Of a stretch of 6,896 bases of DNA, positions 1 through 6,896 are shown piece after piece. Below the pieces are notes generated by a model. It had not been told where the DNA came from and did no database searches. It worked only from the letters and a program-made list of their open reading frames with translations. Made by a program: the position numbers and the translations under genes. Position 1 is the stretch's first letter. Every line of letters starts with the position of its first letter. Source of the DNA: Gemmatimonadota bacterium (GTDB taxonomy: Bacteria; Gemmatimonadota; Gemmatimonadetes; Gemmatimonadales; GWC2-71-9); NCBI GenBank assembly GCA_003221985.1, contig QHUQ01000028.1:1-6896 (forward strand). The letters are read 5' to 3'.

Positions 1-1194
1 GAAGCCTGGCCACAGGCCGCCGTTGCCGTCGACGCGTTGCTCGGCACCGGGGCCGCCGGTCCCGCGAAAGGCGACGTGCTGGCCCTGGCACAGCGCGTGG
101 CGGAGTACGGCGCGCCCATCGTAGCGGTCGATGGACCAACGGGCCTCGATCTGACGAGCGGGGAGGCGCACGGACCGATCCGTGCGCACATCACCGTGAC
201 GTTCGGCGGCGTGCGGCGCGGGCATCTGCTGCAGCGTGAGTGGTGCGGGAAAGTCGTCGTCGTGGACATCGGCTTCCCGCCGGCCGAGTCGTCGTGGCCG
301 CTGCTCGTCACCGACCTGTGGGCCGCCGAGCGGCTGCCGCGGCTCGCGCCGCAGATGCACAAGGGCGATCGGGGCCGCGTCTGCGTGATCGGCGGCGCGA
401 ACGGGATGAGTGGCGCCGCCCTCCACGCCGCGCGTGCCGCCTTGGCCGCCGGAGCTGGGCTGGTCAAGCTCGTCGCGGCGCGCGAGACGATCTCGGCCGC
501 GCAGGCGAGCCTCCCCGACTTGCTTACAGTAGAGTCGGCTCTCAGCGACAAACTGGAGCCTGGAGTCGTCGAGGCTATCGGCTGGGCGGACGCGTTGGTC
601 CTCGGCCCGGGATTAGGTCGCGTGGATGTCCGTGCGCAATTTGTTGCCGAGGTGCTGTCGCAACGCGCACTTCCGGCCGTCGTCGATGCCGACGCGCTCC
701 ATTACGTCTCCACCAACCTCCACCAGCGCTCCCTCGTGTGCACACCACATCTCGGTGAGTTCCGTGCCCTCGTAGGGGATGTGCTTGCCGACGAGGCGGC
801 GAACGATCGCTGGTCGGCGGCGGCGCGCGCGGCGGCGAAACTCAAGTGCACCATCCTCCTGAAAGGGGTGCCCACCGTCATCGCGGACTTGCGCGGTCCC
901 GAGCACGTCGTCGCCAGTGGCAATCCCGGTCTCGCCACGGGCGGTAGCGGCGATCTCCTCGCGGGATTCATCGGCGCGTTTCTCGCGCGCAGTACCGCGC
1001 CGGCCGAGGCCGCGGCGCTCGGTGCGCACGCGCTGGGTCGCGCCGCGGAGCAGGGCGCGCGGCAATGGACGGCGCGAAGCTTGCGACCCGCCGACGTGCT
1101 GGCCGCGCTGCCGGATGTGTGGCGCGCCTGGAAGAATGTGAAGAGAGTTAAGCCTCCAGCTCTCGTGGAACTCGAAGCCCCCGACTTGTTGTAA
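1..1194 (+). CDS. nnr: Bifunctional NAD(P)H-hydrate epimerase / ADP- or ATP-dependent NAD(P)H-hydrate dehydratase (5' truncated)
   Basis: This is a cytosolic metabolite-repair enzyme. The N-terminal YjeF_N domain epimerises damaged NAD(P)H hydrate, and the C-terminal ribokinase-like domain dehydrates the S-epimer back to NAD(P)H using a nucleotide. The frame is open from base 1 with no start, and 397 codons are visible; the full-length family is about 500 residues, so roughly 100 are missing. Codons 1-93 are the end of YjeF_N: V-D-A-L-L-G-T-G, then V-D-G-P-T-G (usually D-I-P-S-G), a T-V-T-F strand and V-D-I-G-F-P. The kinase-like domain starts at about codon 120 with H-K-G-D-R-G-R-V and I-G-G-A-N-G-M-S-G-A. 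It continues with L-G-P-G-L-G, V-D-A-D-A-L, T-P-H-L-G-E-F and L-K-G-V-P-T. The nucleotide/catalytic motif G-N-P-G-L-A-T-G-G-S-G-D has its Asp at codon 318. A basic tail of about 20 residues (K-N-V-K-R-V-K and onward) follows the fold and has no obvious role. thiL begins 8 bases downstream. Confidence 0.95.
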   Translation, partial: EAWPQAAVAVDALLGTGAAGPAKGDVLALAQRVAEYGAPIVAVDGPTGLDLTSGEAHGPIRAHITVTFGGVRRGHLLQREWCGKVVVVDIGFPPAESSWPLLVTDLWAAERLPRLAPQMHKGDRGRVCVIGGANGMSGAALHAARAALAAGAGLVKLVAARETISAAQASLPDLLTVESALSDKLEPGVVEAIGWADALVLGPGLGRVDVRAQFVAEVLSQRALPAVVDADALHYVSTNLHQRSLVCTPHLGEFRALVGDVLADEAANDRWSAAARAAAKLKCTILLKGVPTVIADLRGPEHVVASGNPGLATGGSGDLLAGFIGAFLARSTAPAEAAALGAHALGRAAEQGARQWTARSLRPADVLAALPDVWRAWKNVKRVKPPALVELEAPDLL

Positions 1195-1202
1195 TACAGA
1201 CC

Positions 1203-2165
1203 ATGAATCTCGGCCCTGGAAACGAATTCGATCGCATCCGCGGGATCCTCGCGCGGATCGCGGAGATCTCGGGCGAAGACGGCTCCGATCTCGGCGACGA
1301 CTGCGCCTTGCTCCCGCTCGGCTCGATGACGCTCGCGCTCAGCATCGACAATGCGCTCGAGAACGTGCACTTCCGGACCGACTGGCTCGACTTCAAGGAG
1401 ATCGGCTTCCGCGCGGCCGGGGCCGCGCTGTCGGACCTGGCGGCGGAAGGTGCGACGCCCCTGGGGCTCATGGTATCGTTGGGCGCGCCGCCGCATACGA
1501 AGACCGACACCGATCCCGCGGCGGACATCATGGCCGGCGTTGCCACGATGGCGCACAATCTCAACGCGCGGGTCTTGGGCGGCGATTTGACGCGCTCGGA
1601 CAAGTACGTCATTGATGTATGCGTGATCGGGACTACGGAGCGGCCCGCGCGCCGTTCGGGTGCGCGCGAAGGCGACTCGCTCTGGGTCACCGGGTACCTG
1701 GGAGGGGCCGCGCTCGCACTCCAACAGTTCCGTGAGGGGAAACGCATGGCGACGGCGCTGCGCAACCGGTACGCGTGTCCCGAACCGCGGATCGAGGCGG
1801 GACGCTGGCTCGCGGGACACGGGGCCAGCGCGATGATCGACATCTCCGACGGCCTGGTCGCCGACGCGCAGCATCTCGCCGCCGCTTCCGAGGTCGGCAT
1901 CGAAATCAACCTCGAGCAGATCCCGTGCTGGGAGGGCGTCGAGGCGATGGCGGCGGCCGCGAGTGGAGAGGAATTCGAGCTGCTGTGCACGATGCCGCCG
2001 ACCTTCGGCGATGCGAGTGTGTCGGCGTTTCGCGCGCAGACCGGCCTGCAGTTGAGCCGCATCGGTACCTGCCTGCGCGGCGCCGGGGGGCGGCGCGGCG
2101 GTGTGCGCCTGCTCGATCGCAGCCAGCCGGTCCCGCTTCCCGCGGGATACGATCACTTCGCGTGA
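1203..2165 (+). CDS. thiL: Thiamine-monophosphate kinase
   Basis: This enzyme phosphorylates thiamine monophosphate with ATP to give thiamine diphosphate, the last step of cofactor synthesis in the cytosol. The protein is 320 residues, normal for ThiL (about 325). The family's motifs appear in order: N-E-F near residue 8 (family G-E-F), G-D-D-C-A (31-35), S-I-D (47-49), E-N-V-H-F (53-57) and L-S-D-L-A-A-E-G-A (77-85). G-G-D-L-T-R-S (126-132), R-S-G-A-R-E-G-D (151-158), V-T-G-Y-L-G (162-167), D-I-S-D-G-L (213-218) and the terminal G-Y-D-H-F-A (315-320) follow. One deviation is that the usual G-G-E-D-Y-E-L reads S-G-E-E-F-E-L at 254-260, so Asp has become Glu at 257. The acidic charge is kept. 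The ATG at 1203 was chosen because it places N-E-F where G-E-F normally lies; no clear Shine-Dalgarno precedes it. Its stop overlaps the plsC start, which suggests coupled translation. Confidence 0.94.
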   Translation: MNLGPGNEFDRIRGILARIAEISGEDGSDLGDDCALLPLGSMTLALSIDNALENVHFRTDWLDFKEIGFRAAGAALSDLAAEGATPLGLMVSLGAPPHTKTDTDPAADIMAGVATMAHNLNARVLGGDLTRSDKYVIDVCVIGTTERPARRSGAREGDSLWVTGYLGGAALALQQFREGKRMATALRNRYACPEPRIEAGRWLAGHGASAMIDISDGLVADAQHLAAASEVGIEINLEQIPCWEGVEAMAAAASGEEFELLCTMPPTFGDASVSAFRAQTGLQLSRIGTCLRGAGGRRGGVRLLDRSQPVPLPAGYDHFA

Positions 2166-2884
2166 GTGTTCGCACTCTCTGGTACTACATCGTTCTCGCG
2201 GTCTCAACCGTCTATCATGCTGTCGGCGCTATCATCGCGGGACTGTTCCGCGTCAAAAACCGGCGCGGCGGGATCTACGATTGGGCCAACATCGACTGGG
2301 CCCGTGACATCCTTCGCGCCGCCGGCACCCCCGTCGCCGCCGAAGGACTCGAGCACATCCCGCCAGGCCAGCCCCTGATGTACGCCTCGAATCACTCGTC
2401 GATGTTCGATATCTGGGCCCTGCTCGCCACGCTGCCGGGATCGGTGCGCTTCGTTGCCAAGCAGGAGCTGTTCAAGATTCCGGTGCTGGCCGGCGCCATG
2501 CATGCCGCTGGACACATCCCCATCGACCGCTCCGCGCGCAAGAAGGCGTTCGAGGCGTACGACGAGGCGGCCCGCACGATCCGGCGCGGCATCTCTTCCA
2601 TTGTTGTCTTCCCGGAGGGGACGCGCAGCCGCACGGGTGAGCTGCTGCCGTTCAAAAACGCACCCTTTGCTCTCGCGATCGCGGCGCAGGTGCCGATCGT
2701 CCCCGTCTACGTGCATCACACGTTCGAGATCCTGCCGAAAGGCGCATGGCGCCTGCGGCCGCGTCCCATTCGCCTGCTCGTCGGCACTCCCATCACGACG
2801 GTGGGCCTCCAGCCCGAGGACCGCGAGCGCCTGCGGGACCGGGTCCGGGCTGCGATGGTTGCTCTTCAGTCAAAGGCACGATAG
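2162..2884 (+). CDS. plsC: 1-acyl-sn-glycerol-3-phosphate acyltransferase
   Basis: This membrane enzyme acylates lysophosphatidic acid to phosphatidic acid, the central phospholipid precursor. The protein is 240 residues, usual for bacterial PlsC. A hydrophobic N-terminal segment (about residues 6-29, L-W-Y-Y-I-V-L-A-V and onward) would anchor it to the inner membrane. All four acyltransferase blocks are present: N-H-S-S-M-F-D (77-83), the catalytic H-X4-D with H78 and D83; G-H-I-P-I-D-R (117-123); F-P-E-G-T-R-S (150-156), which binds the glycerol phosphate; and V-P-I-V-P-V (178-183). The start is the GTG at 2162, which overlaps the thiL TGA as GTGA. The same frame is open further upstream, but that part lies entirely inside thiL and shows no acyltransferase features. 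Substrate preference (acyl-ACP or acyl-CoA) cannot be read from the sequence. eno follows after 12 bases. Confidence 0.94.
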   Translation: MSVRTLWYYIVLAVSTVYHAVGAIIAGLFRVKNRRGGIYDWANIDWARDILRAAGTPVAAEGLEHIPPGQPLMYASNHSSMFDIWALLATLPGSVRFVAKQELFKIPVLAGAMHAAGHIPIDRSARKKAFEAYDEAARTIRRGISSIVVFPEGTRSRTGELLPFKNAPFALAIAAQVPIVPVYVHHTFEILPKGAWRLRPRPIRLLVGTPITTVGLQPEDRERLRDRVRAAMVALQSKAR

Positions 2885-4449
<1,565 letters not shown>

Positions 4450-4450
4450 C

Positions 4451-4455
4451 GGAGG
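4451..4455 (+). promoter_or_regulatory. Strong Shine-Dalgarno sequence (GGAGG) for the lipoprotein gene
   Basis: GGAGG lies directly after the TAA stop of the FtsB-like gene and 4 bases before the ATG at 4460. It is the best ribosome-binding match in the window; the upstream genes have weak or no such site. The lipoprotein can therefore be translated independently rather than by stop-start coupling. The spacing is on the short side. Confidence 0.75.
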
Positions 4456-4459
4456 CGCC

Positions 4460-5644
4460 ATGAAGGCTCTCGTCGTCTGCCTGGTTCTCTTCGCGGTGGC
4501 ATGTGGTGGAGATTCCACCGGCCCCAAGGCCGGGTCGGTCACCGGCGTGTTCGGTGATAACGACTCACTGCCGACGGGCGGGACGCTGTCGGTGGGCTTC
4601 ACCGTGCTCAACGGCAGTGGCTTCCCGTTGAAAGGCGCAAAGGTCACGTGGATCGTGGCGCCGGTATCGGCCGCCACGGTCAGTCCGCCGTCTCAGACGT
4701 CTGACAGCATCGGCAATGTGTCAACGCGCGTGACGGCCGGCAGCTCGATCGGCGCCTTCACGGTCACGGCAAGCGTCAGCGGCCTCGCGCCGATTGATTT
4801 TCACCTGAAGACGGTCGACCCATGTAACTACGCGGCTGTCTATCATCTCGGGGATACGGTCGCTGCGGCCCTCTCACGCACCGATTGCAGAGTTGTCGTG
4901 GGCTCGAACTTCTACTTTTACGATTTCTATACGATGGAGCTGGCGGCCGGCCAACAGAGCATTCGGATCAACGAGGTGTCGTCGCGCATCGATCCGTACG
5001 TCGAATTGTACCGGTCGACGGGCGTCCTTGAGCTGGTCGGTTGGGATGATGATATCCAGCCTGGCGTGATTCAGACGTCGCAGTTGGACGTGATTCTGGG
5101 ATCGGGGGGATCGTTCGTCATCGGGGCGACGTCGTTTGATCCCGATACCACGGGCAGCTACACCCTGATATCGAAAGTGCGGCCGACCACGGTCGCCGGC
5201 TGTCAGGATGTGTGGATGACACCGGGCGCCACCATCACCGATACGATTCGGTCGACCGATTGCGCCGATACCAGCGCGAACTATTCCGACAGACTCTTCA
5301 TGTTCATGTTGGCATCCGAGGTCATCAAGGTCGCAGAGCGGTCGACCGCCGTGAACCCGCGGCTGAAACTGTATAACGCGAACTTCGTCGCGCAGCGATT
5401 CGATTCGGTCGCGGCGAATGACGACAGCACGGCCGGCAATACAAATGCCTTCATCTCGTACAGCGTGCCGGCGGATGGCTGGTATCTCCTGCTGGTCGGC
5501 ACGTCGGCGCCCAGCGAAACCGGCGAGTATACGCTGACGTTCTCGCCGTCTGCCGGTCCGACGGCCCGGAAGAGCAGCGGTGTGAATCGAGTGCTGCGCG
5601 TCTTGCCGAGCGGGACGTTCCGAGGGTGGAAAACGCATAGCTGA
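4460..5644 (+). CDS. Exported lipoprotein with Ig-like domain and two duplicated PPC-like beta domains, function unknown
   Basis: I do not recognise a specific function. The 394-residue product begins with a lipoprotein signal peptide (M-K-A-L-V-V-C-L-V-L) and a lipobox F-A-V-A-C with the lipidated Cys at 15. The next residues, G-G-D-S-T-G-P, resemble many Gemmatimonadota lipoproteins. Asp is at +4, not +2, so outer-membrane sorting is plausible. Residues about 25-117 look like a bacterial Ig-like fold: V-T-W-I-V, D-S-I-G-N-V-S-T-R-V-T-A-G, G-A-F-T-V-T-A-S-V. Residues 122-236 and 248-361 are two diverged copies of one domain resembling bacterial pre-peptidase C-terminal (PPC) domains. Each has Cys, about 20 residues, then D-C, then a P-x-(V/L)-(E/K)-L-Y strand, an Asp-rich turn, and finally G-(S/E)-Y-T-L. 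No protease or other catalytic motif is seen, so a binding or surface role is likely. The basic tail after about residue 366 overlaps the start of the next gene and may not be exact. Confidence 0.85.
   Translation: MKALVVCLVLFAVACGGDSTGPKAGSVTGVFGDNDSLPTGGTLSVGFTVLNGSGFPLKGAKVTWIVAPVSAATVSPPSQTSDSIGNVSTRVTAGSSIGAFTVTASVSGLAPIDFHLKTVDPCNYAAVYHLGDTVAAALSRTDCRVVVGSNFYFYDFYTMELAAGQQSIRINEVSSRIDPYVELYRSTGVLELVGWDDDIQPGVIQTSQLDVILGSGGSFVIGATSFDPDTTGSYTLISKVRPTTVAGCQDVWMTPGATITDTIRSTDCADTSANYSDRLFMFMLASEVIKVAERSTAVNPRLKLYNANFVAQRFDSVAANDDSTAGNTNAFISYSVPADGWYLLLVGTSAPSETGEYTLTFSPSAGPTARKSSGVNRVLRVLPSGTFRGWKTHS
4823..5167 (+). repeat. Protein-level repeat, copy 1 (PPC-like domain)
   Basis: Residues 122-236 of the lipoprotein. 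Anchors shared with copy 2 are Cys122, G-D-T (131-133), T-D-C (141-143), D-P-Y-V-E-L-Y (178-184), the Asp-rich W-D-D-D (195-198), S-F-V-I-G-A-T (218-224) and T-G-S-Y-T-L (231-236). Similarity is visible in protein but not as a DNA repeat, so the duplication is old. Confidence 0.7.
5201..5542 (+). repeat. Protein-level repeat, copy 2 (PPC-like domain)
   Basis: Residues 248-361 of the lipoprotein, aligned by eye to copy 1. The anchors are Cys248, G-A-T-I-T (256-260), T-D-C (266-268), N-P-R-L-K-L-Y (299-305), N-D-D (320-322), W-Y-L-L-L-V-G-T (341-348) and T-G-E-Y-T-L (354-359). Both copies are about 115 residues and carry one Cys pair spaced about 20 residues, so an intradomain disulfide in the periplasm or at the surface is plausible. 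Confidence 0.7.
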
Positions 5645-6896
5645 TCTGCTGCTCCTTCTTACCCTGGCGACGTTCGCCAGCGCACAGGGAAGACCATGTG
5701 ATCCCCCTACGCCGCTCGGGCCGAGTCACGATCTCTATTGCATCGAGCTCGTTCCCGCGCCAGGCGTAACGGGAGTCTCTGGGCGGGTCGAGCTCGCCAT
5801 CCCTGCAGGGCCATTTACCGTCGGCGTCACCGCCGATGGCCATTCGCGATTCATCCCGATCATCACCCTGAGCGGGTTACCACGCACGACGCACCACGCA
5901 CGACGCACGGGTTCTGTGTACGTCGCCTGGGCCGTGACACCGCAGATGGACACCGTGGTCAACCTTGGCGTCGTGAAAAACGGCACGACCGCGCTGCAGG
6001 CCATCGCTCTCGACAAATTCATCATCCTCATCTCATCCGAACACAGCGTCCGCGTGCGCGAGCCACGCGGCCGCATCATGCTGCGCGGCCAGTCGCCGAG
6101 CACGCGGCCCATGCCTCCCGATGTGCTCGAATTCTCCATGGGTGCGATGGGTGCTGCAGGCACAGAACACCATCACGAAGACATGATCATGCCGCCCGTA
6201 CCGCGCGGACTGACGATGCTGCCGTCCGAGATGGCGCTGCGACCTGAGGTGACGCCTTTTCTTCCCGCGACGGATGCGCCCCTTCCCAATGCAGACTCAC
6301 ACGAGGTGCTTCGTCTCAAGGACGGCGACATCATCGATCTCGATGCCGAACTCGTCCGCCGCAGGGTCAATGGCCAGACCTACACGATGTATGGCTACAA
6401 CGGGCAGTATCCGGGACCACTGATCGAAGTCTCGCGTGGATCCGAGATCATGGTGCGGTTCACCAATCACCTGCCAGACTCGACGAGCATTCATTGGCAT
6501 GGCATACGGCTCGAGAATGCGTTCGATGGAGTCGCAGGGGTAAGCGACGAGTTTACCTACAAGGTTCGGTTCCCGGACGCGGGGATTTACTGGTACCATC
6601 CGCACATTCGCGAGGACATCCAACAAGCGCTCGGCCTGTACGGCAACATTCTCGTGCGAGAGCCTGGCGCGAAGATCTCCGCGAATCGAGAACAGGTCCT
6701 GATGCTGCAGGATCTTCTGGTTGGCGATGGAGGCCTCATTCCATGGGGGCAGGAATCACCGACCCACGCGCTGATGGGGCGGTTTGGAAACGTGTTTCTC
6801 GTGAACGGGGAACCGGGGTATCGACTGTCGGTGCGTCGCGGTGAAGTGGTGCGCTTTTACCTCACGAACGCCTCGAGCACCCGCACGCTGAACGTG
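5637..6896 (+). CDS. Secreted multicopper oxidase, no canonical start codon visible (3' end beyond window)
   Basis: This is a laccase/CueO/CopA-type multicopper oxidase, which oxidises a substrate (Cu(I), phenols or similar) and reduces O2 to water outside the cytoplasm. The frame is uninterrupted from 5586 to the window end; 420 codons are counted from 5637. An N-terminal K-R-I-A-D then a leucine run and A-T-F-A-S-A-Q-G is a convincing Sec signal peptide. Residues about 18-160 form a beta-rich domain I cannot name (V-Y-V-A-W, L-G-V-V-K-N-G). A Met/His-rich linker spans 168-199. The first cupredoxin domain follows: Y-N-G-Q-Y-P-G-P, then H-W-H-G with trinuclear copper ligands H286 and H288, then W-Y-H-P-H with H321 and H323. 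The type 1 copper ligands would lie past the edge. No ATG, GTG or TTG occurs in frame before GTG 5916, which is inside the domain. The coordinate given starts at ATA 5637, a placeholder; a one-base error near 5630 is the better explanation. Confidence 0.88.
   Translation, partial: MADLLLLLTLATFASAQGRPCDPPTPLGPSHDLYCIELVPAPGVTGVSGRVELAIPAGPFTVGVTADGHSRFIPIITLSGLPRTTHHARRTGSVYVAWAVTPQMDTVVNLGVVKNGTTALQAIALDKFIILISSEHSVRVREPRGRIMLRGQSPSTRPMPPDVLEFSMGAMGAAGTEHHHEDMIMPPVPRGLTMLPSEMALRPEVTPFLPATDAPLPNADSHEVLRLKDGDIIDLDAELVRRRVNGQTYTMYGYNGQYPGPLIEVSRGSEIMVRFTNHLPDSTSIHWHGIRLENAFDGVAGVSDEFTYKVRFPDAGIYWYHPHIREDIQQALGLYGNILVREPGAKISANREQVLMLQDLLVGDGGLIPWGQESPTHALMGRFGNVFLVNGEPGYRLSVRRGEVVRFYLTNASSTRTLNV
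5880..5907 (+). repeat. 14-bp perfect tandem duplication inside the multicopper oxidase gene
   Basis: Two adjacent identical copies of CCACGCACGACGCA (5880-5893 and 5894-5907) are followed by CGG. The unit is itself made of CGCA/CGAC steps. It encodes the basic stretch P-R-T-T-H-H-A-R-R-T between a strand ending I-T-L-S-G-L-P and the strand V-Y-V-A-W. Since 14 is not a multiple of three, loss or gain of one copy would shift the frame. Confidence 0.9.
6138..6233 (+). other. Met/His-rich segment of the multicopper oxidase
   Basis: This encodes residues 168-199 (counted from 5637), which contain six Met and a His triplet: M-G-A-M, then T-E-H-H-H-E-D-M-I-M-P-P, then T-M-L-P-S-E-M. It lies between the unnamed N-terminal domain and the first cupredoxin domain. 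Met/His-rich segments in copper oxidases such as CueO bind extra copper or help deliver it. That role here is inferred from composition only. Confidence 0.6.

Noticed and set aside
1148..2062. Minus-strand open frame of 304 codons under thiL
   Set aside because: It is Ser/Arg/Pro-rich low-complexity translation antisense to an intact ThiL, with no motif.
702..2207. Long open frame of 501 codons on the minus strand
   Set aside because: It lies antisense to nnr and thiL, both of which carry complete family motifs. Its translation is Arg-rich with no recognisable domain, as expected for a shadow frame in GC-rich DNA.
5249..5348. Two copies of the palindrome CGGTCGACCG, 90 bases apart
   Set aside because: Both fall inside codons for the R-S-T stretches of the lipoprotein. 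Similar GTCGAC-centred strings occur elsewhere in this GC-rich gene, so an operator is not supported.
4874..5638. Minus-strand frame of 254 codons under the lipoprotein gene
   Set aside because: It is Arg-rich with no signal, domain or plausible ribosome-binding site, and the plus strand encodes a lipobox protein with duplicated domains.
5738..6247. Plus-strand frame of 169 codons overlapping the multicopper oxidase
   Set aside because: It is a His/Arg-rich shadow. The oxidase frame is continuous across it and carries the recognisable protein.
5916..6896. Starting the multicopper oxidase at GTG 5916 or ATG 5946, the first canonical in-frame starts
   Set aside because: That would discard the clear signal peptide and half of the N-terminal domain, leaving a cytoplasmic copper oxidase; the upstream frame is evidently coding.

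Overview
The window is a GC-rich (roughly two thirds G+C by eye), gene-dense stretch of bacterial chromosome with every recognisable gene on the + strand. The pieces are the 3' part of nnr (NAD(P)H-hydrate repair), thiL (thiamine-phosphate kinase), plsC (1-acyl-glycerol-3-phosphate acyltransferase), eno (enolase), a small ftsB/divIC-type divisome gene, an exported lipoprotein of unknown function, and the 5' part of a secreted multicopper oxidase that runs off the right edge. The lipoprotein N-terminus (lipobox followed by C-G-G-D-S-T-G-P) is a pattern I associate with Gemmatimonadota. Together with the GC content and the eno-ftsB adjacency, that lineage is my best guess, but it is an inference from motifs and not a search result.

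Layout. Positions 1-4449 are housekeeping genes packed as one transcription unit. The gaps are 8 bases (nnr/thiL) and 12 bases (plsC/eno). Two junctions are 4-base GTGA overlaps, in which the GTG start of the next gene overlaps the TGA stop of the previous one (thiL/plsC at 2162-2165 and eno/ftsB at 4174-4177). This favours translational coupling and co-transcription. No promoter or terminator-like hairpin was found between these genes, so any promoter probably lies upstream of the window.

Positions 4450-6896 hold two exported proteins. The first is a 394-residue lipoprotein with an Ig-like N-terminal domain and two internally duplicated, PPC-like beta domains, each with its own pair of cysteines. 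It has the best Shine-Dalgarno sequence in the window. The second is a multicopper oxidase with a signal peptide, an N-terminal beta-rich domain I do not recognise, a Met/His-rich linker and the first cupredoxin domain with H-W-H and H-P-H copper ligands. Its reading frame is open and plainly coding from about 5637, but it has no ATG, GTG or TTG codon before 5916. The simplest repair is one extra A in the A4 run at 5630-5633 (or a -1 frameshift there), which would put a GTG at 5626 in frame and give an ideal signal peptide.

I see no RNA gene, mobile element, CRISPR array or attachment site, and no gene-free stretch over 300 bases. Nothing here amounts to a demonstrated new system. The points most worth following up are the missing start codon of the oxidase, a 14-bp tandem duplication inside it, and the neighbouring duplicated-domain lipoprotein.
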